Shown: positions 44,020 through 55,838, counted from the first letter of the stretch. The stretch: DNA of 64,000 nt from Eublepharis macularius (GCF_028583425.1 NC_072799.1:92986217-93050216), one strand, 5' to 3'. The notes: a model not told the origin generated them from the sequence alone. Made by a program: numbers and translations.

Positions 44020-44850
44020 CTCCACATGTACAGAATACTCCACGTGGAGCAGAAAAGACATGAAAAAGCTCCCTCCCAGCTGTTTTATGCATTTCCCCTA
44101 ATTGCACTCTTACCCAAAGTCATTTGTCAAATAGAGAGGGAAAACAGAGATTGCATACTCATTGCCCCATTCCTGCCGAGACAAATTTGGTTCCCAAAAC
44201 ATATTTGCATCACTCTCCCACAAGCTCCAGATTTAGTCTGAAAGGTAAGGATCCTGTGTCACAATCCACTAACAGGCACCTTACCGCATGGGGCATCCGT
44301 CATGAATTTCTCTCAACAGATTCAAAATATTATGTTGATTTCCAAGACCTTTAGCAAGGAGGTTGCATGGATATAAATGCGCACGCTTTGCAACATGGAT
44401 TAAAGGGAAGGATTTTAGACTGGAGAACTGCCCGTTATCCAGCATTCTTGACTATTTGTATGACTTAAAGTCAAAGAGTCTAGCTACAACATCACTTAAG
44501 GTTCATTTAGCAGCCATCTCAACCTTTCACGTACAGGTAGAGGGGAAGTTAGTGTTCTCTCACAGCAGACGTCTTGCCAGTTTCTAAGAAGAATGTTCAA
44601 TTTATATACCCCGGTACTTCCGGTCATTCCCTAATGGTCCTTATCGCTGGTGCTGTCCTGCCTTATGTTAGCATCTTTTGAACCATTGGCCACATGCAAT
44701 CGAGGTGTGCTCCCTTTTAAAGTAAGTTTTCAGTGGCAATCTCCTCTGCCAGAAGGGTCAGTGAACAAATCAGATCCACCACACATTAAATTTCATGAGG
44801 AAAAGGTTGTACTTTGACCAAGCCTAGAATTACTTCCAAAGATAATATTA
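44020..44850 (+). mobile_element. DIRS-like (tyrosine-recombinase) retroelement fossil
   Basis: Sense-strand remnants resemble the end of the RNase H region (YAFPLIALLPKVICQ, CILIAPFLPRQIWF) followed by a tyrosine-recombinase N-terminal region (LATTSLKVHLAAISTFH) and a downstream recombinase-like piece. This order is that of DIRS1-type elements of fish and reptiles. It is a broken, partial, old copy; the ends are approximate and the assignment rests on recalled motif similarity. Confidence 0.6.
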
Positions 44851-45670
44851 TTTTATTTTATTATATTATTATTTATTATTTTTCCACTTGTAGCAGGACA
44901 CCACACTACCCACACTCTTTCTAAACCCACACTCCAAGGCACTCATCAGATGTAAAAAAAAGCATTATCCTTTTATTTATATAGAACATATTTATAATTT
45001 ATACCCGCGGTATACAATGTTATGTTTCATGAAGGGAGGCCACACAGAAGGGATGTAACCAACTGGTAACTTTATTGTAACTGCAAAGGTCCATTAGGAC
45101 AAGACCGTGAACTGAACTGGCTGCCAGCAAGTTCCAAGCTGAACTGAAACTGGAAAGTGAAACTGTTCTTGCTAAGGGGCTGAATTTCAGCACAGCCTCG
45201 TATACCAAGTGCCAATATGGTACACCAGTGATTCCCCAGTGTGGTGCCCATGGGGCCCACCAGTGTGTTTTCCTATTCTTTTTGTCCTCAAAGCAAAGAA
45301 CCAATCCTAACTTTCCTCTACCTTATTTGAACAAAAGGTTCTTTAGAAAAGCCCAAGAGGCGTCACTTTTGTGTCTTCTGGGAGCTTTAGTATGGGAACA
45401 GCTCCATCACAAGAGGGCATTTGGCTTAGAACCTACTGATATTTTGTGATTGGCTCCAGCCCTTTAGCAGCCATTTTGTGATTGGCTCCAGCCCTTTAGC
45501 AGCCATTTTGTGATGGCTCCCACTCAGTGTTCTCAAAATTCCAAAATTGCCCACACTCTTGCACTACACAGAACATATCTACATGCCAGAAGGTGATTGA
45601 CGCTGGCTACAGCTCCCTGTGGAATCTTTTTTTCAGGGCAGACTATATTAACCTCATATAACATGTGACA
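44851..45670. other. Intergenic, unclassified
   Basis: A 30-bp direct repeat (TTTTGTGATTGGCTCCAGCC) occurs twice at about 45440-45510. The region may be a decayed hAT element. No gene was seen. Confidence 0.4.
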
Positions 45671-46096
45671 TAGGGATCCCATTCCCCTGGTGGGGGTGGG
45701 GGATTCCCCGCTTTCACCCTCTGCCCCCGGCCACCTGTCACCTGGCCAGCAGGGGGGAAAGGTGCAGGAACAGGCCTCCCGGGTACGCCCCAGGGGTGGT
45801 ACGATAACGTCACTCCCAGGAGCGATGTCATCATGCCATCTCAAGAACACCCCCGTGCTTTGTCAGGGGCCAATTTTGGCCTCAAACGGTCAATTTGAGT
45901 CCAAAATAGGCCCATGGCGAAACACACACACCCCTGCACCTACTTGATAATGTCATTTCCTGGAAGTGACATCATTACACACATGTGGGAGCATGCACAA
46001 AGCGCACACATGTGGAGGATCATGAGAAGGCCTGAAAGATAAGCACCAGTCCCCCACTGTTGACAGGTTAGGGACACCTGGTAACCCTAAGATACC
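45671..46096 (-). repeat. GGGATCCC-ended interspersed repeat, antisense
   Basis: Begins AGGGATCCCATTCCCCTGG and ends GGTAACCCTAA, with paired TGACATCATT / ATGTCATTTCC segments inside. Family members are at 50805-51205, 53733-54225 and 63470-63760. The class is unknown to me. Confidence 0.7.
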
Positions 46097-46806
46097 ACCT
46101 AGGAAGTATTTATTCTCAGGAATAAAAATGAAGGCTACTTTCAGATGTCATGACTGTGGTTTGTTTAAACTATGGTTTGCACAACAAATTCTGGTTCACC
46201 TACCAGATGTAAGTAACTCATCTCTGGGCATAAATCCCATTGTCAGTCTACATCTTGTCCCTTCTGGGCCTCCCAGTAGGGAGGACATTTTGTCTATACC
46301 AGCAAAGTTGCCCACAAACCAGTTTTCCACTGGTATTAGGGAGGCTTCATAGCATCCTGATTCATTATCCATGTCAGAAGGCAATGAGGAGGGGAAAGGG
46401 GTGCACTGCCATGTTTATGTCACTTCTGGTAGAAACTGAACACGCCATGTGGATGTAAAACCATAGAGGATCTGCAAATGCTAGGATGTCCAAAGATGTT
46501 ACTTCTAGTTTTGATAGAAGTTTGAAGTGATATCAGCACACCAGGCCAATTCCACCCAGCAGTTGTTGCCTGTGGCCTGGCAATGATAACCAGCACAACT
46601 AATTTTCATATCTTTTTTCTGAGGGCCAGAGGATGGTTTTTCCTTAGGACTGAGGGAATAGGGAATAGGCTGTATTTTTCATTATTTAATATAGTTTAAG
46701 GTGGGTCGCCGTGCCTAGAGTTGCAGTGGGGACATAGGGGGCAGTGACACGACTATGATGATGTCACTTCAGGGGAAAACCTGGAAATGATGGTAGGTAT
46801 CTCTAG
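46097..46806. other. Intergenic, no gene seen
   Basis: Nothing recognised. Confidence 0.5.
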
Positions 46807-47061
46807 CAGGGCTTTTTTTTCAGCGGGAACGCCATGGAACGGAGTTCTGGAACCTCTTGAAAATGGCCACATGGCTGGTGGCAGCCATGTGGCTGGTGGC
46901 TGGTGGCAGCCACATGGCTGGTGGCTACTTGGCAGCGCGGAGGGCAATCTCAACTCCCCTCTGTCTGGAGATCAGGGGGCGGGGCCACCAGCCATGTGGC
47001 CATTTTCTCCGAGGGCAACCCACTGAGTTCCACCACCTCTTTCCCCAGAAAAAAAGCCCTG
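46807..47061. mobile_element. hAT-type MITE, CAGGGCTTTTT family, TSD ATCTYTAG
   Basis: CAGGGCTTTTTTTTCAGCGG faces CCAGAAAAAAAGCCCTG. The flanks ATCTCTAG (46799-46806) and ATCTTTAG (47062-47069) differ at one base. A small local expansion of ATGGCTGGTGGC is present at 46873-46925. Confidence 0.88.
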
Positions 47062-50000
47062 ATCTTTAGGAATTGCAAAAGATTCTTAAAGTTATTTGCC
47101 ATCGTGTCTAGGTTTTCCCCAAAAGTGCCATTGTCACACTGGCAATACTGTCTTCTTTACATTGTTCCAAGAGCTCAGGGTGGAGAATTCCCTAGCCATG
47201 CCCCTTGTCAGATTTGTGTCCTCAGGAAGTTGGCAAGCCAATATTTTGCTACCAGCAGCAAGGTGGTTGCTATTAGAAATGGTTATATTTTGTTTGGTAG
47301 CAGAGTTTCCCAGTCAGAAATGTTTTCCCCAACATGCAGTAATTAATCCTCAAGCAATTAAACTGTTCAAAGATAAAACTTAGTTTATTGAGGTAAATTC
47401 CATTCATAGCAATATCTTACAGGAAAAGGAAGAGTAAAGCATTACTTGCTTCATTGCACGGCTGACTAACTCGGTACTGAAGCTGGATGTGGGTACATGG
47501 ATCAGGCCTTCATGGTAAAAAATCTGAAAAATACATCCTTTCCTTTGAAAGTAATGAGGCAAGAAGAAAGAATCTCCGAAAGGAAACAGACAGGAGGAAT
47601 CAAGAGGTGTTCCCATCTTAGACAAAGAGAGGCAGCTGATTTATCAAGAGAGATATGCAGCACCCCACAATGTCCAAGGCATGCTGAGTTACCTATTGCA
47701 ACAGACAGAATTAATTCAGACACCATAACAAATCTTCATTAGTGTTAATTGCGGTTAACAAATTCACTTCAAACCCTAGTTTGAAATCTCAGTTTGGTAA
47801 ACCAACGTATTTGTTGGACCATCCACAGTTGATCATCATTTTTGAACAAACCAAAATTTATGGACCAAAATTTATGGACCATCCAAAGATAGGTGCTTTC
47901 GTTGAAGTTACGCAGGAGCATGTGTTTTGCTTATGTACTGTTTACAGAAGGTTTATGTATTGTGTGGTATTTCATCTCCCTAAATGCACAAAAAGTGATC
48001 ATGAATAGATCTACTGACAACGGTCACCTGTCCACACTATCATGAATAGATTTGACACCATTTCCAGGCCAAGGGTAGCAACAAAAACATCCGCTTATCA
48101 AGCCAAGGAAGCTTCCATTTCAGTTGTCACACTGAGAGTTTTTCAGATATCACGCAATAAGGGTTTTCCTCTTTTGCTCACACCAAAGCTGGAACCTAAA
48201 AACTGAATAGTGGTTTCATCTGCAATTTGGGGCAAACACTACCAGCTGTTCCCAGGATATATTTCAAGAAACAAGCTGGTTCAGAAGCACACTTATTGAA
48301 AGCCATCCTCACATCTTTTGGCTGTGCTTTTAATTTGCAATTTTAAAATCGAGGTGGCATTGTTTAAACATGTTGCATAAGGAAAGGAATTTTTAAGCAC
48401 TAAATGTTATTGATGAGAGGGAGTTTCGCTGCTAATGAATCTTTCCTCCCCTCTGCATAGTAATGTGACATTTGAAAGTGTCTTTTCCTTCTTGCATGAT
48501 CGCATTAATTTTTCAAGAAGGTTCTAGTCTTAGAGACAGTTCGCATATGATGTATTACGGCATGGCTCAGAGATAAATCAGAAGTTCAAAAAGAGTGAAT
48601 TGCAGTACCAGTACTCTGACCCTGAATAAAACCCAGATTTCAAGTGTACTAAAGTACAAAGTACTCAGTTCAAGTGTACTAAAGTGGAAGTACTCAGACA
48701 CTGGTGTGAATCCACTTCCCACTTCCACGGCAGCCCCTGCTGTGTTGTTCCTGAGGGTCAGTTAGGAACAGCATGGAAGGTCTGGAAATCGTCACCCCCT
48801 CTCCCAAAGGCTTTAGTCCTTAGCCCAGCCCAAATGGCTTTGTACAGTTCTTCACAGTACAGAAACTTTATCTTCCTTTGGATCTATTCACTTAGACATG
48901 AGGATTTTTACATTAAAAATGAAAAGAATCGATTCCAAACCAAGAGGTTTTTCCTCTTGTGAGGTGGCTACTTTCTGTTTCATTTATTATTGTTGTTTCC
49001 AAACACTGTCCGTGACACCGAGTGACTTTCTTTCCGTCATGAGTCTGCTGGAGTGCCAAATTTAGGACTTTATATATAGTACAAACTCATCCAAACTTAA
49101 CTCAACTGAACACTTGACTCGCTTCCCTTCATGTAAGCTGCATTGATGGTAGGAAATTTTCATCTACAACAGTGAGAGGTATGAACTTTAAATTTAAAAG
49201 ATTATTTAAGGAGCCTAGTTCAAACTTCTAGCTAGTAATAAATAACTATTTTATACACACTGCAGTAATTAAGAGCAATAACTAAGATTTTTTTCTGCTT
49301 CTGAAAAATATCAAAAAGCATTAAATTTCAGCTGAAAATTAAATTTTAAAATATGAAGCAGAGATAGAAAAATGGTTATGCTTCAGTTTGTAATTTTATG
49401 TGTGCATAATTCACTGAGTCACATTTCTAATAAAAATCCTAATTTACTGGGCATATTAAAAATAAATCAGATGTTTGTTCTTAATTTGGAAACCTGTATG
49501 ATTTGTATACTTGTGTGAAACTGAGTTGTTATATTTTGTGTGTTAAATATTTGTGTTAAATATTTTTGATGCAAGAAGGCAACAGAGTACAATCGATAGT
49601 CGGTTGTAATTTGATTGTAGGATATCATTCAAAATTCATAAACATGTGATTTGCATGGTTTTAAAAATATCTCTGTAGGAAATGTTTATCAGATTTAAAA
49701 ACTTGTTGAAGACATCCGTGTATGATTTTTTTTGTTATTGCTTCATGCATTCAAAGACAAATGAGATATTCTATAGCTTGGTCAAGTTGAGGTCCCAAAC
49801 TAACAGGTGCTATGTGGAAATTCTCTCTCTCTTCTCCCTCTTCATTTTATTCCCCCATACTGTATACCCTTTGGTATTTGGCAGTGCCGTCTCCCATATG
49901 GACCTACCCAACCACTTTGTACAACTTCAGAGGCCCTGCTCAACTGCCACCATCACCTGAGGCTAGCTGGGTAATAGGGTGGCCAGCCTCTCTACCTTAA

Positions 50001-50094
50001 AAGCAGGGGACAAGGGTGTTGGTAGGCAGTCATGGGGCACGATCCATCTCTTTTCACTATATTTGGGCTGATTTGGCCCTGCTGAGACCCTGTA
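47062..50094. other. Intergenic, 3 kb without recognised features
   Basis: AT-rich sequence with no confident repeat or gene. A small direct duplication (TTCAAGTGTACTAAAGT) is at about 48635-48685. Confidence 0.5.
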
Positions 50095-50350
50095 GGGAGC
50101 CAGTTTGGTGTAGTGGTTAAGAGCATGGGACTCTAATCTGGAGAGCCGGGTTTGATTCCCCACTCCTCCACTTGAAGCCAGCTGGGTGACCTTGGGTCAG
50201 TCACAGCTCTTCCAGAGCTCTCTCAGCCCTACCCACCTCACAGGGTGTTTTGTTGTGGGGATAATACTAACATACTTTGTAAACCGCTCTGAGTGGGCAT
50301 TAAGTTGTCCTGAAGGGTGGTGTATAAATCAAATGTTGTTATTATTATTA
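50095..50350 (+). mobile_element. tRNA-derived squamate SINE, full length
   Basis: AGCCAGTTTGGTGTAGTGGTTAAG, GGGTTTGATTCCCC and an ATT/GTT tail. It is very close to the 20754 copy. Confidence 0.88.
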
Positions 50351-50804
50351 GCTTCAGGTTTCCAACGTCAAAGGTGTCATTGGTGCCTCTGAAATGTGTG
50401 TGTGCCTTTTCACTGCATGCTCTGTGTCAGGAGACCAACTTGAACTCAAGACAATGCCCAGCAGCTTCTCTGGAGCCAGCAGCAGCGCAGTTGCCACCCC
50501 AATTTCCCCTAGCCCCCGGGAAGGACTCGACTCACCTCTGGAATACCTTGGGGATGAGGGAGGCCTCGCCACTGCCGGGCCGGCACAAGGTGCCCAGCAT
50601 GAACACAGGCTCCAGCAGGGAGGTGGGAAGCAGCATCAAGGGGCAGGCTTCTCCCCGAGCAGCGACAGAGCTAGAGGTTTGCGCCGGGAGGAAGGTCACA
50701 TAGCAGGGGTTGCAGCAGGCCTAGTACAAGTGCTGGAACAAAAACACGACTCTGCCATTGCTGCCTCAGTGGGCCATGAGCCAGTGGGTTGGGGCAGAAC
50801 AGGA

Positions 50805-51205
50805 TAGGGTCGCCAGGTCCCCTTACCCTCCCAGTGGGAGGGGGGGACACAGGGCTTACCCGTTAGCTGCTCCTATGATGCTCCTCATGTGCACGTGGCC
50901 CCCCATGTGTGCAATGATGTCACTTCCGAGAAGTGACTTCATCACGCAGGCAGGGGGATGCATGCATGTTTTTCAGCAGGGTGATTTGGGGTCCAAATCA
51001 GCCCACTGCAAAGTGCAGGAGTGCTCTCGAGGTGGTGTGACGACGCCACTCCTAGGAAGTGATGTTGTTGTGCAGCCCCAGGAGTGCACCTGGGAAGCCC
51101 ATTTCTGCAGCTTTCCCCCCAGGTGGCCAGGTGAGGGGTGGTGGAAGGTGGAGAGTGAAAGTGGGAGATACCCTACCCCACTGGGGGAAATGGGATCCCT
51201 AGGAC
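50805..51205 (+). repeat. GGGATCCC-ended interspersed repeat
   Basis: Starts AGGGTCGCCAGGTCCCC and ends GAAATGGGATCCCTAGG. It contains ATGATGTCACTTCCGAGAAG inside. Same family as 45671. Confidence 0.7.
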
Positions 51206-52434
51206 CGGAAAAGTGGCAGCCAGAAATACCACAGGAGGGGAGGGGCCTGTGGATGAGCCCTGAGCAGGAAGCCGCCCAATCCCTGGGACACAGCAGCCCA
51301 GAAGAGGGCCTGCAAGGTGGAGCGAGGGGATAGGCTGGGTCTTCCTCCAACCCCTGACCCTAGAGATGGAACATGTCCGAGGGGTAGGACCAGGGAGGTG
51401 GGGCTGAGGATGGAGGAGAGAGAGGGAATAAAGGGGGGCTCCAGAACCAATCTGGGAAGGAAGCAAGGGTGCCCAGCCAGGACACCGAGGGGCCTGGGGT
51501 CTTGGGAGGTACCAGTTTAGGAGACAAGATGAAGCAACCCCGCTGGTGGGTCTCCTATCTGAGGCCTGGGGAGACCTCCAGGGGTGGTGAACTATGGGGG
51601 AGGATGCGGCAGCACCCCATGGTGGCTCCTGGCCTGCATCCTCACTCCTTTCCCTCATGTTAGCCAGGCGAACAGGGGTGGGGGTGAAAAATGGGGGTGG
51701 GGATCCCACCAGTGGGGTGCTGACAAGCCTACTGGGAAGTGACCTGATAAAGACCCTTTGGTCAGGGTGCCAAAACTTTGGAACTTCCTCCCTGAGAAGA
51801 TTCATCTATGTCCTTCTATCATCTTCCACAAGCGGGTAAAGACATCGTTGTTTTATTTGGTGTTCCCTGACTAAATCCCTGATCTGGCTTTGGGAATCAG
51901 ATGGGGAGGCATCAAGTGAGGGGGCACCTTCTGGAGGGAAGAATTTCCAGAGATGGAAAGAAAGATTATGTTTCTTTCCAAAACATGGGCCGTTATTACA
52001 TGAATGAGGCTTGAGATCCCCAGGCTCACAAACTCCCCCTGGTCTCTTCCTTTCTCTTCCTTGCATGCATCTTTCTATATAAAAGGCAAGCTGTATTGGC
52101 GACGATTCAGTTTTTATCCTGTGCCTGCGCAGGAGCACCAGGATAAAAACTGAGTTGTTGCCAATATGGCCTCCAGAGGGCGCCGCCACAGCGGGGAGGC
52201 CAGCGTTCCTGCACTCCATTTTCTGGGGCCCCTTTTAAAAAAACAGACTCCGTTGCCCTCTTCCGGTTCTTGTCACTGTCATACACTCTTATGTCTAAGG
52301 TCAGTTCATCCTCTAGTTGTTAAACTCAGCTAGGAAATCAGTTTTAAACAGCAAGATACTATTGCCGTATCATCACTTTTGAATGACTTGTGTTCAACAG
52401 GTCCATACTATGCAATTTAGCTCTGCCTGCAGCA
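51206..52434. other. Intergenic, GC-rich then unclassified
   Basis: 51206-51720 is GC-rich, with open frames that look compositional. 52075-52200 carries inverted GTTTTTATCCTG / CAGGATAAAAAC segments around CGCAGGAGC. No gene was recognised. Confidence 0.4.
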
Positions 52435-52625
52435 TAGGGTCTCCAACTCTGACTTGAGAAATTCCTGGAAATTTGGGAGTATAGCCAAGGGATAGTGAGC
52501 TTTAGGGAGGGGAGGGACTGTGGCTATAATGCCACAGACTCCACCCTCCAGGGAAACTGAGGTCTGGAGACCTGTTGTAATTCTGGGAGATCTCCAGGCT
52601 CCACCAGGAGGTTGGTGACCCAGCT
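52435..52625. mobile_element. MITE-like repeat with GGGTCTCCAAC / GTTGGTGACCC ends
   Basis: Near-inverted termini and the body phrase GAAATTCCTGGAAATTTGGG ... GGGAGATCTCCAGGC are those of a common reptile repeat I recall. No target duplication was confirmed. Confidence 0.6.
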
Positions 52626-52745
52626 ACAGCCCCTCCTATGTAAACTTTCTCTTCCTGCCAGCTGACAACAAACTGGATCCCATTCTAGCGTAAGAGCCTC
52701 TTGTAGCAGGGAGGGCTTATTGGAGAGGACAACTCACTTAACAGG

Positions 52746-52947
52746 GGCCGTTTCCAGACGGCTTACCTGGCTCCGGAACGTTGCGCCATCTTGCGGGGAA
52801 AACGCGAAATATCGCGTTTTCTTGCACGAGTTTTGCGCGACGTCGCATGATGTCACGCAAAACTCACGCGAGAAAACGCGATATTTCGCGTTTTCCCCGC
52901 AAGATGGCGCAACGTTCCGGAGCCAGGTAAGCCGTCTGGAAACGGCC
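52746..52947. mobile_element. Palindromic MITE, TSD AGG, next to the YIPF7 start region
   Basis: GGCCGTTTCCAGACGGC is mirrored at the right end, with AGG on both sides (52743-52745 and 52948-52950). The arms of about 96 bp differ at only about four positions, mostly CpG versus TpG/CpA. It is rich in CG dinucleotides and young. Non-coding. Confidence 0.92.
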
Positions 52948-52980
52948 AGGGAGTGGAATGACAATCTACAACCTAAAGTC

Positions 52981-53123
52981 TCTATATACTTTATATCAAA
53001 GGACTGCGCTGTTAGTTTGCACAGCTCTAGGATTTCTAACTTTACCTCCGAAAGACAGGCAAACAAAACGTTTACCATATTTAACATTTTATCGTTACTA
53101 AAGAACATTTCCTTCTCTCCAGA
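52981..53123 (+). promoter_or_regulatory. YIPF7: Possible YIPF7 TATA region and 5' UTR
   Basis: TCTATATACTTTATAT at 52981-52996 lies about 130 bases before the ATG and could be a TATA box. Alternatively CTTCTCTCCAG at 53112-53122 is an acceptor after an unseen non-coding exon. The two cannot be told apart here. Confidence 0.35.
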
Positions 53124-53239
53124 ATGTCAGACTTCGAGCAATTTGAGATAGACTTTTACCAGTCAAACTATAATGTCAGTGATCAAAACCAAGATTACAG
53201 TGGGCGTGGAACCACTGGAAGTGTTCATGGAAGCAAAAG
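53124..53239 (+). CDS. YIPF7: YIPF7 coding exon 1 (residues 1-39)
   Basis: YIPF7 is a Yip1-domain family member 7 protein, a multi-pass membrane protein of the early secretory pathway. ATG at 53124 opens MSDFEQFEIDFYQSNYNVSD, closely matching the human start MSNLAQFDSDFYQSNF. The exon ends AAAAG|GTACG in phase 2. The N-terminal region is cytosolic and polar, as usual for Yip1 proteins. The YIPF5 paralogue is excluded mainly by synteny with GUF1. Confidence 0.9.
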
Positions 53240-53732
53240 GTACGTTTATTTATCCTAACGCTGAAAGCAATGTTTGTCTTTGTCAGGTGGGCTTCTTAAT
53301 GTGACTTTGCCTTTGCAGTCTGCGTTGATCTCCGGCATCAACCACATACGTTATTCCAAGCATACTGCTTGAGATTCTCATATTGGCAGTACTTTTCTTG
53401 ATTGAGGCTTTGGGCAGTTTTATACTCAACCAGCACAGGCGACTCTTCATGTCACTAAGGGTGTGTACTCTGTATCATTTGAACAGTCACTATAAGCGTC
53501 TTTTTTGCCAAATTATATAAATGCTTCCCAGCCTGCAAACAAACAAAAACAAAAAAAGCACATTCAGATGTTAATAGAGATAAGGTCTCCTTAGTAGCAG
53601 GGAATTCAACTTCGCTGTGGTCCTTGAAGCACCAAGTGATTATTTTATTCTCAAACACCTTTATTTCATATGTACTTAGTTCTGGTGTTCATTTTTACTG
53701 TTCCTTTAAAGTGAAACTGAACCCAGGCAAGA

Positions 53733-54225
53733 TTAGGGTTGCCAGGCCCCCTCAATCTCCCGGCGGGGGGACAGGGGCCTGGCACTTACCTTTTGGGAGA
53801 GGGGGGTGCACACACGCGCCCCCACAGGCATGGCACACACGGCCAGGCGCTGCAGAATGCGCCCAAAACGGGCCGTTCTGCTGCGGATCGGGCCCGGTTT
53901 TGAGGCACTGCAGAGCGCAGGAGCGTGGCAATCTGTGGCAGAACAGGCCCATTTTGGGCTGCTGAAAACGGGCTGATTTGCTGCGGATCGGGCCCGTTTT
54001 GAGCACTGTGGAGCTCAGGAGTGCTCCTGCGCTCTGCAGCGGCCCCGCTCCAGGCCAAAACGGGCCCGATCCTGGCAGCTGTGGTGCACAGGAGTGCGCC
54101 GCGCGGCAGGGGAGCACGCAAGGAAGGTGTGCGCCACCCCCGCTGCTCAGGTAAGTGGGGGCGGGGTGTGGGGAGCGGGGGCAGGAGATCCCCCACCCCC
54201 ACCGGGAGTCTGGGATCCCTAGACA
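53733..54225 (+). repeat. GGGATCCC-ended interspersed repeat, GC-rich copy
   Basis: Begins AGGGTTGCCAGGCCCCC and ends GGGAGTCTGGGATCCCTAGA. The interior alternates AAACGGGCC phrases in both orientations. Open frames across it are compositional. Confidence 0.7.
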
Positions 54226-54445
54226 AGATAGAAGTGATGCTGTTTGGGAAGGCAGAAATTTTGAAGTATGACATACTCCCGGGAGTCTGGGATCCCTAGA
54301 CAAGATAGAAGTATGACATACTCCCGGGAGTCTGGGATCCCTAGACAAGATAGAAGTATGACATACTCCCGGGAGTCTGGGATCCCTAGACAAGATAGAA
54401 GTGATGCTGTTTGGGAAGGCAGAAATTTTGAAGTATGACATACTC
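54199..54445 (+). repeat. 45-bp tandem duplication at the repeat end
   Basis: GGGAGTCTGGGATCCCTAGA followed by CAAGATAGAAGTATGACATA and CTCCC recurs. A longer flanking block with GATGCTGTTTGGGAAGGCAG appears in the first and last copies. The pattern implies duplication of the transposon/flank junction itself. Confidence 0.9.
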
Positions 54446-55085
54446 CCCACTTTTGATGGAGTTTGTCTGAGTCTTGCAGACTCAGTTAAGAGCCTAGGAT
54501 GGGGTCCTCAACCTTTTAAAGCCTGCAACCACACTTGGAGTTCGGACACAGTGTGGTGGGAGTAGCAACAAAATGGCTGCCACAAAACGTCTGCTGCAGG
54601 AGATGGAGCCAGCCACAAAATGGATGCTACATCTTACCTTCAGTCTCACAGTGAAGAGCTTTGTGCTGTGGAAACAGCTTTTGCCAAAGCCATGTTTTTA
54701 AAAATCTGCATAGCCAATCAAATCTCCAATAGCCTATCAGAAGCCACGCTTGGCAAAAGCCCCACCTGGCCCCACCCACTTTCTAGAAACATTTGGTGGG
54801 CCCCTGGAAAGGTCAGGAAACCGGAGTTGTAAAAGGGAACTCTGTGAAGAAATGTTGCTGTAACCAAAGTAACCAAAACACCCCTCACTGTTAAGGATTT
54901 AGAACATAGAAACTAAGCTTAAAGAAATATATTTTGTCCATGATTTAAAGAGTATTCTGTTCTACCAACAAATTTACCTCAGCTCTTTCATTCTCCAACT
55001 GGCCTTAATTCCATCCCTGCCTATTCAATAAAGTTGCTGTTTATTTTGAACGTCATGTAGTCTACAGTGCCATTTCTAACTCAGA

Positions 55086-55265
55086 GGCCATTCTCACATC
55101 TTTACATAGCGCAAAACTCACGGAACGAGGGCGTCTTCATGGCACAATTTCGGACGTCATTGCACCACGATTCCATTTTCGTGGCGCAATGATGTCAAAA
55201 ATTGTGCTATGAAGACACCCTCGTTCCATGAGTTTTGCGCTATGTAAAGACACGTGAAAACGGCC
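55086..55265. mobile_element. Palindromic MITE, TSD AGA
   Basis: GGCC termini with mirrored TAGCGCAAAACTCA and GGAACGAGGGCGTCTTCAT arms. AGA is at 55083-55085 and 55266-55268. 180 bp, non-coding. Confidence 0.88.
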
Positions 55266-55838
55266 AGAGGAAGAAGGCTCCTGTCCCGTCCCCCCGCCCC
55301 ACCCCGTCAAGTTTCTGAACTGGGCTAAAAAGCCAAAATTATAACTGCTTATCAGGGTGGGACACAAAAGAACTTTAAAAACACAAAAAGAGACACGCTA
55401 CTTGGGGCTGCCCACCAAAGCAGGCAAGGTTGGATTTTGGCAAGAAAATCTGCCTCAGAGCGGGAGAGTGAAGGGGGTGTGTGTGTCTGTCTTTCAGGGG
55501 AAAGAAAGGAAATAGTGGGGAAGGGGAAAATAAGATGCCCCCTGCAAGTCCTTGTGGGTCCCCAGCTTGTAATATAAGAAGCCAGAACAGACGGAGTGAT
55601 CCCACTCAGGTTATAGGGACCACTGGCTTCAAAGTGACACCCTGCCAACCTCTAAAAAACTTTTTGGAAAATTTCGAAAGAGTTGAACATCACATGCAGG
55701 TATTAAAAATACGTTTGCATGTAAGGTCCAGAGATTTAAGACCCACAGTATTCATCTAAGTCAAGGGTACTGATTATTTCCAGGAACATGGCATTTAACT
55801 CATACTCTGTTCTTGTTTTATTCTCCTCTGCATTGTAG

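Larger units (their letters stand above)
53240..55838 (+). other. YIPF7 intron 1
   Basis: Contains a GGGATCCC-ended repeat (53733-54225), a local 45-bp triplication (about 54199-54445), a decayed hAT-like stretch (about 54495-54800) and a palindromic MITE (55086-55265). Confidence 0.7.

Noticed and set aside
50758-51805. Open frames of 191 and 210 residues
   Set aside because: They are compositional, in a GC-rich repeat and its flank, on opposite strands, without recognisable domains or splice context.
52720-53151. 143- and 124-residue open frames near the YIPF7 start
   Set aside because: Both read through the palindromic MITE, so each half is the mirror of the other. The real YIPF7 start is at 53124 in a different frame.
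53752-54450. 232-residue minus-strand open frame
   Set aside because: It spans a GC-rich repeat and a 45-bp tandem duplication, and its internal peptide repeats mirror the DNA repeat.
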